From contig JAKOZZ010000061.1 in the NCBI GenBank assembly GCA_029779755.1, positions 1 through 43,450 of the forward strand: a stretch of 43,450 nucleotides of DNA. The letters run 5' to 3'. This stretch comes from Pseudomonadota bacterium (GTDB lineage: Bacteria > Pseudomonadota > Gammaproteobacteria > Burkholderiales > Burkholderiaceae_E). Within the stretch, counting starts at the first letter, position 1; each line of letters begins with the position of its first letter. This document shows positions 1-9,581 of this stretch, piece by piece. The notes below the pieces were generated by a model. That model had not been told where the DNA came from. It did no database searches and saw nothing but the letters and a program-made list of their open reading frames with translations. The position numbers and the translations under genes were made by a program.

Positions 1-1614
1 GCTGGAGCGCAGCACGCCGATCAGCTTCATGCCGCCCGCGGAGCCCGCCTTCCAGTTGCCTTGGGCGTCGGTGACCCAGGCGCCCGCGTCGAATTCGACG
101 ATGCTGCCGTCGGCACGGGTGAGCTGCAGCGTGGACTCGGCGCCAGGTGCGCCGCTGATGGGATCGAAACCCCGGAACACCAGCCGGTCTCCGGTGTCGA
201 AGGGCATGGCCATCGTCGTGACGGCACTCGCGGCGGGCGTGGCCGTGCCCGGCGGCGCGGTCGTGGCCGCGGCGACGGTCGGCACCACCGGGCGGGCGAG
301 TGCGATGGGTGCAGGCGACGGGCCGCCCGCGGCGGCGGGCGCCGGCGCTGACGGTGCGGCCTTCGCGACGGGCGCGACCGCAGTGACCGGAGTTGCCGGA
401 GCTGCCGGAGTTGCCGGAGTTGCCGGGGCGACCGATGGTGCCGGAGCAACCGCAGCTGCCGGAGCCGCCGCAGCCACTGGAGCCGCCGGAGCAACCGCAG
501 CGGCGGGCGGGACACGCACGGCGGCCGTCGTCGCGGGCGCCGCCGCCGCCGCCGCCGTCGCGGCCGATGCCACGGCCGGCGCCGCGGCGCGCGGCGCCTG
601 GCTCCGCCGCAGCTGGGCGATGCGGATGCGCGCCGGCGCGGCGTAGCGGCCGTTCGGATACTCGGCCAGATACGCTTCGAACACCTCGACGGATTCGCTG
701 TCGCTCAGCGACGCCCACAGCTCGTCCTCGATCTGCTCGCGGGTCTTGGCCGCGGGCGCGCCGGCGGCCACGATGGACGTCGCGGGCGGCACCACCGGCG
801 CACCCGTCGCGGGTGCCGCCGCCACCGTCGCGGCCGCGACCGGCACCGCCGCGAAGAAGTAGAACTGCCCCTTGGACTCGTCGTAGAGCGCCGGCCGCTG
901 CGCGTGCTTGACGGACGCGGCCTGGCGCTCGACCTCGTCGCGCACGTCGCGCAGCATCTGGTCGATGGGCACGCCGGCACGCCGCATCTGGCGCACGAAC
1001 TCGCGCACGAACAGGCCGTTGCGGTTCGTGTCGTTGCGTCCGAGCTTGTCGAGCGCCTCCTGTCCGGTGCCGGCCGAGAAGATCACCATCTGGCCGACCG
1101 CCGGGCTGACGGGGGCCAGCCCGCGTTCGGCGCCGACCGTGCGCCCGTTCGAGCGCGGCAGCGGGTTGTTGCGGCAGGCGTCGATGATCAGCAGGCTGAA
1201 CCGTGCCTTGGCCTCGCGCAGGCTGTTGCTGATCCAGGTCAGGCTGACCGCCTCGTCGTGGGCTTCCGCGTCGTCGCGGCCCTGGAAATCGGTGGGCAGC
1301 AGCAGGTTGGTGCTCTGCACCTGGATGCCGTGGCCGGCGAAATAGAAGACCGCCTCGGCGCCCCCCTCGGCGCGGCTGCTGAACTCGCGGATCTCGCGCA
1401 GCAGCGTGCGCCGGTTGGCGTCGCGCACGAGCTTGACGGTGAAGCCGGCGCGCTGCAGCTCCGACGCGATCAGCTCGGCGTCGGCCACCGCGTTGACCAG
1501 CGGCGACAGCCCCGCATAGGCATTGTTGCCCACCACGAGCGCAACGCGCTGCGTCGACGCCCAGGCAGCGGGCAGCAACAGGCTCAACAGAAGGGTGAGG
1601 ATCCAGCGAGACAT
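1..1614 (-). CDS. Secreted caspase-family (peptidase C14) protein, C-terminus beyond the window
   Basis: The reading frame starts at the ATG at 1614 and stays open to base 1, giving 538 residues without a stop, so the 3' end lies outside the window. Residues 1-20 form a signal peptide (leucine-rich core ending in AAWAS). A caspase-like domain follows at about 22-235. It has VALVVGNNAY, the catalytic His in FYFAGHG (H95) and the catalytic Cys in LLIIDACRNNP (C147), so the His/Cys dyad is intact. From about 240 on, the chain is Ala/Pro/Val-rich, interrupted near 265-310 by a short helical segment that begins REQIEDELWASL. The last visible residues look like the start of another small domain. 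Bacterial caspase-like proteins of this type are usually periplasmic; their substrates are mostly unknown. It lies downstream of aapP on the same strand after a 177-bp gap, so it probably has its own promoter. The family is clear, the role is not. Confidence 0.88.
   Translation of the reverse strand, partial: MSRWILTLLLSLLLPAAWASTQRVALVVGNNAYAGLSPLVNAVADAELIASELQRAGFTVKLVRDANRRTLLREIREFSSRAEGGAEAVFYFAGHGIQVQSTNLLLPTDFQGRDDAEAHDEAVSLTWISNSLREAKARFSLLIIDACRNNPLPRSNGRTVGAERGLAPVSPAVGQMVIFSAGTGQEALDKLGRNDTNRNGLFVREFVRQMRRAGVPIDQMLRDVRDEVERQAASVKHAQRPALYDESKGQFYFFAAVPVAAATVAAAPATGAPVVPPATSIVAAGAPAAKTREQIEDELWASLSDSESVEVFEAYLAEYPNGRYAAPARIRIAQLRRSQAPRAAAPAVASAATAAAAAAPATTAAVRVPPAAAVAPAAPVAAAAPAAAVAPAPSVAPATPATPAAPATPVTAVAPVAKAAPSAPAPAAAGGPSPAPIALARPVVPTVAAATTAPPGTATPAASAVTTMAMPFDTGDRLVFRGFDPISGAPGAESTLQLTRADGSIVEFDAGAWVTDAQGNWKAGSAGGMKLIGVLRSS
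392..427. repeat. Four 9-bp tandem repeats inside the caspase-protein linker
   Basis: Four near-identical copies of gttgccgga (second copy gctgccgga, last ending ggg) run head to tail. On the minus strand they encode part of the Ala/Pro/Thr-rich linker. The period is a multiple of three, so copy-number change would keep the frame. Confidence 0.8.
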
Positions 1615-1791
1615 CTGGTCGGTAGGCCGCATGCGGCCGGTACGTTGGCGCCACGACCCGGGCGGGGCGGCTGCAGTATCGCCAGTGTACCGGCCCGAGT
1701 GCCGAATGAAGTACGACTTAAGTCCGGGGGCAGCGCGCCGGAGCCGTTCGTCGGCGCGCGAAGCGATCGGGCCGACCGCGCGCCGTCGCGC

Positions 1792-2562
1792 TCAGCGGTC
1801 CAGGATCTGGCTCAGGAACTGCCGGCTGCGCTCGTTCTGCGGGTTGCCGAAGAAGGCTTCCGGCGTGTTCTGCTCGACGATCTCGCCGTTGTCCATGAAG
1901 ATCACCCGGTCGGCCACGGCGCGCGCAAACCCCATCTCGTGCGTCACGCACAGCATGGTCATGCCTTCGCGGGCCAGGTCGATCATCGTGTCGAGCACCT
2001 CCTTGACCATCTCGGGGTCGAGCGCGGAGGTCGGCTCGTCGAACAGCATGATCGACGGGTTCATGCACAGCGCGCGTGCGATCGCCACCCGCTGCTGCTG
2101 GCCGCCCGACAGCTGGCCCGGGTACTTGGGCGCCTGCTCGGCGATGCGCACGCGCTCCAGGAACCGGCGCGCGACGGCCTCGGCCTCGGCGCGCGGCTGC
2201 TTGCGCACCCAGATCGGCGCCAGCGTGCAGTTGTCGAGCACGGTCAGGTGCGGGAACAGGTTGAAGTGCTGGAACACCATGCCCACGTTCGAGCGCACGG
2301 CGTCGATGTTCTTGAGGTTGTCGGTGAGCTCGATGCCGTCGACGACGATGCTGCCCTGCTGATGCTGCTCGAGCCGGTTGATGCACCGGATCAGCGTCGA
2401 CTTGCCCGAGCCCGACGGGCCGCACACGACGATGCGCTCGCCCTTGGCCACGTCCAGATCGATGTTCTTGAGCACGTGGAAGTCGCCGTACCACTTGTTC
2501 AGTCCGCGGATGCGGATCGCGCTGGCGGCGCCGGCGGCGGGGCGGGGGTCGGGCTGGGCCAT
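1792..2562 (-). CDS. aapP: General L-amino acid ABC transporter, ATP-binding protein
   Basis: This 256-residue ATPase energises uptake of polar amino acids across the inner membrane. Walker A is GPSGSGKST (48-56), the signature is LSGGQQQR (151-158), Walker B ends in [12 protein letters not shown] (173-184), and a switch histidine follows in CVTHEMGFA. The sequence is typical of the GltL/GlnQ/AapP subfamily and slightly longer than average because of an Ala/Pro-rich N-terminus of about 15 residues. It is the last gene of a four-gene operon (aapJ-aapQ-aapM-aapP) and begins 16 bp after the aapM stop. The permease pair upstream is of the AapQ/AapM type rather than GlnP, which supports the aapP name. 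Confidence in function is high; exact substrate range is inferred. Confidence 0.95.
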   Translation of the reverse strand: MAQPDPRPAAGAASAIRIRGLNKWYGDFHVLKNIDLDVAKGERIVVCGPSGSGKSTLIRCINRLEQHQQGSIVVDGIELTDNLKNIDAVRSNVGMVFQHFNLFPHLTVLDNCTLAPIWVRKQPRAEAEAVARRFLERVRIAEQAPKYPGQLSGGQQQRVAIARALCMNPSIMLFDEPTSALDPEMVKEVLDTMIDLAREGMTMLCVTHEMGFARAVADRVIFMDNGEIVEQNTPEAFFGNPQNERSRQFLSQILDR

Positions 2563-2578
2563 GGTCGGTTCCGTGGGT

Positions 2579-3706
2579 TCAGTGGCGGTCGCCGCGCGCG
2601 AGTTCGCGCTCGAGCCACTGGCTGTACTTGGACATCGCGAAGCAGAAGATCCAGTAGACGAGGATCGAGAACAGGAACGCCTCGATGAAGTACTTCTTCC
2701 AGGCGAAGTCGGTCTCGACCGACTTCTTCACTGCGTAGGCGAAGTCGTAGATCGCGATGATCACGACCAGCGAGGTGTCCTTGAAGAGCGAGATGAAGCT
2801 GTTGACGATCGCCGGGATCGAGATCTTCAGCGCCTGGGGCATCACGATCAGGCCGGTCGCCTGCCAGTACGACAGGCCCAGCGCTTCGGCGGCCTCGTAC
2901 TGGCCCTTGGGCACCGCCTGCAGCCCGCCGCGCACCGCCTCGGCCAGGTAGGCGGCCACGAACAGGATGATCGCGATCTGCGCGCGCAGCAGCTGGTCGA
3001 TGCGCATGCCTTCGGGGACGAACAGCGCGAACATCACCGAGGCCATGAACAGCACGGTGATCAGCGGCACGCCGCGCACCACCTCGATGTAGATCACCGA
3101 GAACGCCCGCACGATCGGCAGCTGCGAGCGCCGGCCCAGTGCCAGCAGGATGCCCAGCGGGAACGCGAACGCGATGCCGAAGATGGCGAGGATCAGCGTC
3201 ACCGGCAGGCCGCCCCACTGCTCGCTGCGCACGGGCGGCAGGCCGAGCCCGCCGGCCATCAGCCAGAAGGTCGTGGACGTGCCGGCGATCCAGATCAGCA
3301 CCAGCCAGCGGTTCCAGAACCGGCGCAGCGCCGACACGACCAGCAGCGCGCACAGCACGGCCACCGCCACCGCCGGCCGCCACTGCTGCTCGAACGGGTA
3401 GACGCCGAACAGCATGAAGCGGAACTTCTCGCGCACCACCGTCCAGCACGCGCCCTGGCCGCGCACCGCGTCGCACTGCGCGACGCCGCCCGCGCCCCAG
3501 GAGGCGTCCAGGATCATCCAGCCGAGCACCTTGGGCACGATCCAGGCGAGCAGGGCGAGCGTGACGACGGTGGCCACCGAATTCCAGAACGACGAAAAGA
3601 GGTTCGCCCGCATCCAGGCGACGGGTCCCGAGCCACCGGGCGGCGGACGCGAACCGCCTGCCGGGGGCGGCGCGGCGGTCACGGCTGCGGGCTGCAACCG
3701 GGCCAT
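2579..3706 (-). CDS. aapM: General L-amino acid ABC transporter, permease AapM
   Basis: This 375-residue inner-membrane permease has a long N-terminal region with several transmembrane helices before the ABC permease core. That layout is characteristic of AapM (BztC-like), unlike the roughly 220-residue GlnP type. The core HisM/GlnP-like fold lies at about 170-365, and the EAA loop region reads [12 protein letters not shown]. An insert at about 75-115 ([23 protein letters not shown]) matches the family pattern. Its ATG at 3706 lies one base after the aapQ stop codon (3710-3708), so the two permeases are almost certainly translationally coupled and made in equal amounts. They would form the heterodimeric membrane channel that binds AapP. 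Confidence 0.94.
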   Translation of the reverse strand: MARLQPAAVTAAPPPAGGSRPPPGGSGPVAWMRANLFSSFWNSVATVVTLALLAWIVPKVLGWMILDASWGAGGVAQCDAVRGQGACWTVVREKFRFMLFGVYPFEQQWRPAVAVAVLCALLVVSALRRFWNRWLVLIWIAGTSTTFWLMAGGLGLPPVRSEQWGGLPVTLILAIFGIAFAFPLGILLALGRRSQLPIVRAFSVIYIEVVRGVPLITVLFMASVMFALFVPEGMRIDQLLRAQIAIILFVAAYLAEAVRGGLQAVPKGQYEAAEALGLSYWQATGLIVMPQALKISIPAIVNSFISLFKDTSLVVIIAIYDFAYAVKKSVETDFAWKKYFIEAFLFSILVYWIFCFAMSKYSQWLERELARGDRH

Positions 3707-3707
3707 C

Positions 3708-4850
3708 TCAGCGCTCCACCAGCCGCACGCGGTTGTTGTAGGCGTTCATCAGCAGCGAGATCAGCAGGCTGATCGTCAGGTACACCGCCATCAGGATCGC
3801 GATCGCCTCGATCGCCTGACCGGTCTGGTTCATCGTGGTGTTGGCCACCGCCACCAGGTCGGGGTAGCCGATCGCCACCGCCAGCGACGAGTTCTTGGTC
3901 AGGTTCAGGTACTGGCTGGTCATCGGCGGGATGATCACGCGCAGCGCCTGCGGCAGGGTGATCAGCCGCAGCCGCTGCCCGGGCGTCAGGCCCAGCGCCA
4001 TCGCCGCCTCGCCCTGGCCGCGCGGCACGGCGAGGATGCCGGCGCGCACCACCTCGGCGATGAACGCCGCGGTGTACGTCGACAGGCCGATCAGCAGCGC
4101 CATGAACTCGGGCGACACCACGCGCCCGCCCTGGAAGTCGAAGCCCTCGAGCACCGGCACTTCGACCGCCGTCGGCGCACCGTACGCCGCCCAGGCCAGC
4201 ACCGGCAGGCCGACGACCAGCGCCAGCGTGGGCAGGCCGGTGGGTCGGCGCACGCCGGTGGCCGCCTGATGACGCGACGCCAGTCGCGCCCACGCCGCCG
4301 CGAGCGCCACGCCGGCCAGCAGCGCCCAGCCGCAGGCCGCCCAGGCCGCGTGCGGGGCCGGCCAGGCGAAGCGGAAGCCGCGCTGGCTGACGAACAGCCA
4401 GCCGCCGACGTCGATCGCCTCGCGCACGCCCGGCAGCAGCTCGGTGAAGAGCCCATACCAGACGAACAGCTGCAGCAGCAGCGGCACGTTGCGCATCACC
4501 TCGACGTAGGCCGACGCCAGGCGCGCGATCAGCCAGTTCGACGACAGCCGCGCCACCCCGAGCAGCGTGCCGAGCACGGTCGCGACGACGATGCCCAGCG
4601 CCGCCACCAGCAGCGTGTTGACCATGCCGACGAGGAACGCCCGCCCGTAGGAGTCGGACGCCTCGTAGGCGATGTGCTTCTCGGCGATCTCGAACCCGGC
4701 CTCCTTCCCGAGGAAGCCGAAGCCGACCTGGATCTGGCGCGACGACAGGTTGTGCAGCGTGTTCGACACCAGGTACCAGCCCACGCCGACGACGATCGCC
4801 AGCAGCAGCACCTGGTAGAGGATGCCGCGTTGTCGTTCGCTGCCGAACAT
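3708..4850 (-). CDS. aapQ: General L-amino acid ABC transporter, permease AapQ
   Basis: This 380-residue permease is the partner of AapM. It opens with a short cytoplasmic stretch and a first helix (about 11-30), then a periplasmic segment containing FGFLGKEAGFEI, which is usual in AapQ/BztB. The permease core carries RNVPLLLQLFVWYG, and the EAA loop is GEAAMALGLTPGQ. The ATG at 4850 is preceded by a good ribosome-binding site (ggaga, about 8 bases upstream), and aapM follows with a 1-bp gap. A hydrophobic segment of about 60 residues in the middle contains a low-conservation Arg/Ala-rich loop. It acts with AapJ (receptor), AapM and AapP. Confidence 0.94.
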   Translation of the reverse strand: MFGSERQRGILYQVLLLAIVVGVGWYLVSNTLHNLSSRQIQVGFGFLGKEAGFEIAEKHIAYEASDSYGRAFLVGMVNTLLVAALGIVVATVLGTLLGVARLSSNWLIARLASAYVEVMRNVPLLLQLFVWYGLFTELLPGVREAIDVGGWLFVSQRGFRFAWPAPHAAWAACGWALLAGVALAAAWARLASRHQAATGVRRPTGLPTLALVVGLPVLAWAAYGAPTAVEVPVLEGFDFQGGRVVSPEFMALLIGLSTYTAAFIAEVVRAGILAVPRGQGEAAMALGLTPGQRLRLITLPQALRVIIPPMTSQYLNLTKNSSLAVAIGYPDLVAVANTTMNQTGQAIEAIAILMAVYLTISLLISLLMNAYNNRVRLVER

Positions 4851-4931
4851 GGGCGTCTCCCGGCGGTCGATGATCGGTGGTCGGCGGGGCGGGCGGAGCG
4901 CGATCGGTGCGGTGCAGTCAGCGCGGCGCGA

Positions 4932-5957
4932 TCAGCGGATCGGCGGCGCGTACATCAGGCCGTCGTCCTTCCACAGGGCGTTCTGGCCGCGCTCGAGGCC
5001 CAGCGGGGCGATGTTGCGCACGTACATCTCGCCGTAGTTGCCGACCGCCTTCAGCACCCGCACCAGCCAGTCGTTGTCCAGGCCCAGGCCCTTGCCGACG
5101 TCGCCGGACGTCCCGACCAGGCGCTGGATCGGGGGATCCTTGCTCTCGGACTTCAGCTTGTCGACGTTGGCGGCGTTCAGGCCGTATTCCTCGGCCTCGA
5201 TCAGGCCGTGCAGCACCCAGCGCACGATGGTGAAGAACTCCCAGTCGCCGCGGCGGATCATCGGGCCCAGCGGCTCCTTGGAGATCGCCTCCGGCAGCAC
5301 CACGTAGTCGTCCTTGTTGGGCGCCTTCAGCCGCGTGGCGGCCAGCCCGGAGCGGTCGGTGGTGTACACGTCGCAGCGGCCGGCGAAGAAGGCCTGTTCG
5401 ATCTGGTTCAGCTCCGAGATCACCACCGGCTTGAAGCTCATCTTCTTGGTGCGGAAGTAGTCGCTCAGGTTCAGCTCGGTGGTGGTGCCGGGCTGCACGC
5501 AGATGGTCGCGCCGTTGAGCTGGGCGGCCTTCGTGATCTTGCTGGCCTTCTTCACCATGAAGCCCTGGCCGTCGTAGAACAGGGTGCCTGCGAACACGGC
5601 GCCCATCGTCGCGTCCCGCGACGAGGTCCAGGTGGTGTTGCGCGACAGCATGTCGACTTCGCCCGACTGCAGTGCGGTGAACCGGTTCTGGGCGTTGGTC
5701 GGCACGTACTGCACCTTGTTGGGATCGCCCAGGATGGCGGTCGCCACGGCGCGGCAGAAGTCGGCGTCGATGCCGGTCCACTTGCCCTGGCTGTCCGGCG
5801 CGGAGAAGCCGAGCAGGCCGGTGTTGACGCCGCAGCGCAGCGTGCCCTTCTGCTTGATCGTGTCCAGCGTGGGGCCGGCGACGGCGCTGTGCGGGGCGAG
5901 CGCGGGCACGGCCAGGGCGGCGGCGAGCGCAAGCGACTTGATCCACGGTGTTTTCAT
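4932..5957 (-). CDS. aapJ: General L-amino acid ABC transporter, periplasmic binding protein
   Basis: This 341-residue solute-binding protein is the receptor of the importer. Residues 1-27 are a signal peptide with probable cleavage after SAVA. The mature part has the family-3 binding fold (LDTIKQKGTLRCGVNTG near the start, GIDADFCRAVA, then NRFTALQSGEVDML and an RNTTWT stretch), as in AapJ/BztA. The length fits AapJ (about 340) and not the shorter glutamine-binding proteins. The start is supported by aagga 9-12 bases upstream. It is the first gene of the operon, with an 81-bp gap to aapQ where AapJ-type operons often have a processing or attenuation site; no clear hairpin is visible to me there. 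Confidence 0.95.
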   Translation of the reverse strand: MKTPWIKSLALAAALAVPALAPHSAVAGPTLDTIKQKGTLRCGVNTGLLGFSAPDSQGKWTGIDADFCRAVATAILGDPNKVQYVPTNAQNRFTALQSGEVDMLSRNTTWTSSRDATMGAVFAGTLFYDGQGFMVKKASKITKAAQLNGATICVQPGTTTELNLSDYFRTKKMSFKPVVISELNQIEQAFFAGRCDVYTTDRSGLAATRLKAPNKDDYVVLPEAISKEPLGPMIRRGDWEFFTIVRWVLHGLIEAEEYGLNAANVDKLKSESKDPPIQRLVGTSGDVGKGLGLDNDWLVRVLKAVGNYGEMYVRNIAPLGLERGQNALWKDDGLMYAPPIR

Positions 5958-6237
5958 GTCGTGTTCCTTGTGACCGAAGCTGCAAATGATGTCGTGACGA
6001 CCTGCGGGCCCTCGCGACTACCGGTGACCAGCACGGAACGTGCCAGCGACGGGACGTCCGCGTCGCGCGGCGGCGGGGGCGTCACGTGCCGGAGCCGGAT
6101 CCGGTGCCGGACCAGTGGCCGAATGCTACGCCAGCCGCACCGGTCACCGACCGTCCGCCCGGGCCGACCGCGGTGATGCGATGTCTCGAAAGTGCCGTGG
6201 CACACTCGGATGTCAGGGTAAACCTCGAGGTCCGTCG

Positions 6238-8814
6238 ATGGCGTCTCAGCCGGATGCAGTGCGTGGTGCGGCCGAACCGGTCGGTCTGTCCGCCGCGCAG
6301 GCGGCGGACCTGTTGCGCACGGTCGGACCCAACGAGCTGGCGGCGGCGCGGCCGCGCACGGCGCTCCAGATCGCGTGGGGCGTGGCCACCGAGCCGATGT
6401 TCCTGCTGCTGGTCGCCTGCGGCGTGATCTACCTGCTGCTGGGCGACCCGGGCGAGGCGGCGATGCTGCTGGGCTTCGTCGTGATCGTGATGGGCATCAC
6501 CCTGGTGCAGCAGCGCCGCACCGAGCGTGCGCTCGACGCGCTGCGCGACCTGTCGAGTCCGCGCGCGCTGGTCCTGCGGGACGGCCGGCGTGTGCGCGTC
6601 GCAGGGCGTGAGGTGGTGCCCGGCGACGTGATGGAGGTCGCCGAGGGCGATCGGGTGGCGGCCGACGCCGTGCTGCTGTCCGGCATGAACGTCGCCGTCG
6701 ACGAGTCGCTGCTGACCGGCGAGTCGGTGACGGTGCGCAAGGCGCCCGCCGAGGGCGACACCGTCACGGCCATGGGGCCGCCCGGCGGTGACGACCGGCC
6801 GTGGCTGTTCTCGGGCACCCTGGTCGTGCAGGGCAAGGGGCTGGCCCGCGTGGTCGCCACCGGAGCGCAGACCGAGCTCGGGCGCATCGGGCGCGCGCTC
6901 GAGGCCCGTGCGCCGGAACCCACCCGCGTGCAGCGCGAGACCGGGCAGGTGGTCCGCCGGATCGCGCTCGCCGGCGGTGTGCTGAGCCTGCTGGTGGCCC
7001 TGGTGTATGCGCTGACGCGCGACGACTGGCTCAACGGCCTGCTGGTGGGCGTGACCATGGCGATGGCGCTGCTGCCCGAGGAGCTGCCGGTGGTGCTCAC
7101 CATCTTCCTGGGGTTCGGCGCCTGGCGCATCGGCCAGCGCCGCGTGCTGACCCGGCGCGTGCCGGCGCTCGAGATGCTCGGCGCGTCCACCGTGCTGTGC
7201 GTGGACAAGACCGGCACGCTCACCACCAACCGGATGCGCATGGCGGTCGCCTGCGTGGGCGACCGCGAGCAGGCGCTCGCCGGGCAGGGGCCGGCCGCGC
7301 TGGACGAATCCGTGCACACGCTGGTCGAGTTTGCGGTGCTCGCGAGCCAGCGCGACCCGGTCGATCCGATGGAGCGTGCGATCCGCGATGCCGGGCTGGC
7401 GGCGCTCGAAGGCACCGAGCACCTGCATGCCGACTGGACCCTGGTCGACGAGTACCCCCTGTCGCGTGCGCTGCTGGCGATGTCGCGCGTGTGGCGCTCG
7501 CCGTCCCAGGACCGCTACGTGATCGCGGCCAAGGGCGCGCCGGAGGCGATCGTCGACCTGTGCCACCTGGATGCCGAGGCCGCCGCGGCCGTGCTGGCGC
7601 AGACCGGGGCGATGGCCGCGCGGGGGCTGCGGGTGCTCGGCGTGGCGCGGGCCGGGTTCGACGCCGGCGCGCTGCCCGATCATCAGCATCGCTTCGCCTT
7701 CGAGCTGCTGGGGCTGATCGGGCTGGCCGATCCGGTCCGCGACGGCGTGCCGGAGGCCGTCGCCGAGTGCCGCCAGGCCGGCATCCGCGTGGTGATGATC
7801 ACCGGCGACTATCCGGCGACGGCGCTCGCCATCGGCGAACGGATCGGGCTGCGCACCGGCAACGGCGCAGTGACCGGTGCCGAGCTCGACACCCTGTCCG
7901 ACGAGGCGCTGCGTGCCCGTCTGGCCGGGACCGACGTCTTCTGCCGCGTGTCGCCCGAGCAGAAGCTGCGTCTGGTCGACACCCTGAAGGCGCAGGGCGA
8001 GGTGGTGGCGATGACCGGCGACGGCGTCAACGACGCCCCGGCGCTGAAGGCGGCGCACATCGGCATCGCGATGGGCGGGCGGGGCACCGACGTCGCGCGC
8101 GAGGCCGCGTCGCTGGTGCTGCTCGACGACGACTTCGGCTCGATCGTGGCGGCCGTGCGCCTGGGGCGGCGGGTGTTCGACAACCTGGGCAAGGCGATCG
8201 CCTACGTGGTCGCCGTGCACGTGCCGATCGCCGGCCTGTCGATGATCCCGGTGCTGTTCGGCTGGCCGCTGGTGCTGATGCCGGTGCACATCCTGTTCAT
8301 GGAGCTGATCATCGACCCGGCGTGCTCGATCGTGTTCGAGGCCGAGCCGGAGGAGGACGACGTGATGCGCCGCCCGCCGCGCGCCGCGGACGCGCGCCTG
8401 TTCGAGCGGCGGCTGCTGCTGCGTGCGCTGATCCAGGGGATGTGCCTGCTGGCGGTCGCGCTGGTCGTGCACCAGGCGGGCATGCGTCTCTACGGGGATG
8501 CCGACACCGCCCGTGCGATGGCCTTCGTCGTGCTGGTGCTCGGCAACCTGGGGCTGATCCTGTCCGAGCGCTCGCAGACGCGCGGATTGTTGCAGACGAT
8601 CGCCGCGCGCAATGCGCCGCTGTGGTGGGTGGCGGGCGCCGCGGTGGCATTCCTGGGGCTGGTCGTCGGTGTTGCGCCGGTGCGGGCGCTGTTCCATTTC
8701 GGCGCGCTGGATGCGCACGCCGTCGGCCTGGCCGCGCTTGCGGCGGTGGCGGCGCTGATCCTGTTCGAAGGGGTCAAGCGGGCGATGCCCTTGCGGCGCG
8801 CGGTCCGGGCCTGA
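6238..8814 (+). CDS. P-type cation-transporting ATPase
   Basis: This 858-residue membrane ATPase has the P-type landmarks in order: actuator TGES (160-163), M4 motif PEELP (280-284), phosphorylation site CVDKTGTLTT (Asp323), a nucleotide-binding domain with KGAPE, and the hinge MTGDGVNDAP (about 592-601). C-terminal helices carry a Glu-containing MELIIDPA segment. The layout is closest to class II (Ca2+/cation) pumps. The M4 motif is PEELP rather than the PEGLP of canonical Ca2+ pumps, so the ion cannot be stated. There is no heavy-metal CPC motif and no N-terminal metal-binding domain. I chose the ATG at 6238 because similarity to the family begins there (LSAAQAADLLRTVGPNEL). Upstream in-frame codons, including an ATG at 6181, encode only Arg/Gly-rich sequence. 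It is transcribed divergently from aapJ. Confidence 0.9.
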   Translation: MASQPDAVRGAAEPVGLSAAQAADLLRTVGPNELAAARPRTALQIAWGVATEPMFLLLVACGVIYLLLGDPGEAAMLLGFVVIVMGITLVQQRRTERALDALRDLSSPRALVLRDGRRVRVAGREVVPGDVMEVAEGDRVAADAVLLSGMNVAVDESLLTGESVTVRKAPAEGDTVTAMGPPGGDDRPWLFSGTLVVQGKGLARVVATGAQTELGRIGRALEARAPEPTRVQRETGQVVRRIALAGGVLSLLVALVYALTRDDWLNGLLVGVTMAMALLPEELPVVLTIFLGFGAWRIGQRRVLTRRVPALEMLGASTVLCVDKTGTLTTNRMRMAVACVGDREQALAGQGPAALDESVHTLVEFAVLASQRDPVDPMERAIRDAGLAALEGTEHLHADWTLVDEYPLSRALLAMSRVWRSPSQDRYVIAAKGAPEAIVDLCHLDAEAAAAVLAQTGAMAARGLRVLGVARAGFDAGALPDHQHRFAFELLGLIGLADPVRDGVPEAVAECRQAGIRVVMITGDYPATALAIGERIGLRTGNGAVTGAELDTLSDEALRARLAGTDVFCRVSPEQKLRLVDTLKAQGEVVAMTGDGVNDAPALKAAHIGIAMGGRGTDVAREAASLVLLDDDFGSIVAAVRLGRRVFDNLGKAIAYVVAVHVPIAGLSMIPVLFGWPLVLMPVHILFMELIIDPACSIVFEAEPEEDDVMRRPPRAADARLFERRLLLRALIQGMCLLAVALVVHQAGMRLYGDADTARAMAFVVLVLGNLGLILSERSQTRGLLQTIAARNAPLWWVAGAAVAFLGLVVGVAPVRALFHFGALDAHAVGLAALAAVAALILFEGVKRAMPLRRAVRA

Positions 8815-8898
8815 CGCGCGGCGCACCGCGCTCGTCGGACACGCCGGGCATGCCTGGCGCACGCACCGCGCCCGACGCGCGGGATGCGGGCCCCGCGT

Positions 8899-9525
8899 TC
8901 AGCCGCGCCAGCCCGGCACGCGCCAGTCGCGCGCCAGCGCCAGCAGGCGCAGCCCGGCGGTCGTGACGATGCAGGCGGTCAGCGCCAGCCCCTCGGGCGC
9001 CTGCACGTGATCCAGCCCGATGAACACCCACGCGCCGGTGAACGCGCACACCGCATACGGCCGGTGGTCGGTGAAGATCGCCGGCACCTCGTTGCACAGC
9101 ACGTCGCGCAGCACGCCGCCGAACACGCCGGTGATCACGCCGGTGAGGGCCGCCACGATCAGCGGCTGGCCCAGCGCCAGCGCCTGGCTGGTGCCGGCCG
9201 CGCCGAACAGCCCCAGCCCGAGTGCGTCGGGCACGCGCATCGCCCGCTCGGTGAAGTCGATGTGCGACGCGCGCAGCAGCGGCAGCCCGACCATGCACAG
9301 GCCCAGGATCAGCCACAGGTAGCCGGAGTGCTCGACCCAGAAGAACGGGCGCTGGTCGAGCAGCACGTCGCGCAGCGTGCCGCCGCCGAACGCGGCGGTG
9401 CACGCGACGGCGGTGATGCCGACGATGTCCATGCGCCGCCGCGCCGCCTCGATGAATCCGGACAGGGCGAAGGCGAGGGTGGCGGCGACCTCGATCAGGG
9501 TGAGGATGACTTCGGGTTCTCGCAT
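8899..9525 (-). CDS. TRIC-like/UPF0126 (YicG family) membrane protein
   Basis: This 208-residue protein has about seven hydrophobic helices and the duplicated glycine-rich signature of the family (GGGTLRDVLLDQRPFFW, later FGGVLRDVLCNEVP). Members resemble trimeric intracellular cation channels and some have been linked to glycine or cation movement; the substrate here is unknown. The ATG at 9525 was chosen because the first helix starts immediately (VILTLIEVAATLAFALSG) and the usual length is about 205. Upstream in-frame starts would add Arg-rich sequence. It is convergent with the P-type ATPase and divergent from ubiM, separated by only 56 bp. Confidence 0.85.
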   Translation of the reverse strand: MREPEVILTLIEVAATLAFALSGFIEAARRRMDIVGITAVACTAAFGGGTLRDVLLDQRPFFWVEHSGYLWLILGLCMVGLPLLRASHIDFTERAMRVPDALGLGLFGAAGTSQALALGQPLIVAALTGVITGVFGGVLRDVLCNEVPAIFTDHRPYAVCAFTGAWVFIGLDHVQAPEGLALTACIVTTAGLRLLALARDWRVPGWRG

Positions 9526-9581
9526 GATTGGAGGACAATAGCGGAAACCCCGTGCTTGCATCGCCGACAGGCCTTCCGACC

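Noticed and set aside
1-1614. Caspase-like protein as part of a phage-defence or CRISPR-associated protease system
   Set aside because: It has a signal peptide and its neighbours are transport genes. No cas, nuclease or sensor genes are around it.
3414-6176. 920-codon plus-strand frame opposite the aap operon
   Set aside because: It is a shadow of four well-supported transporter genes and is rich in Arg/Gln/His with no domain.
8842-8859. Imperfect 18-bp palindrome between the P-type ATPase and YicG-like genes
   Set aside because: It has no loop and no T-run, and GC palindromes of this length are expected by chance here. Not called as a terminator.
6082-8862. 926-codon minus-strand frame opposite the P-type ATPase
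   Set aside because: The plus strand carries all P-type motifs in order; the antisense frame is composition-driven.
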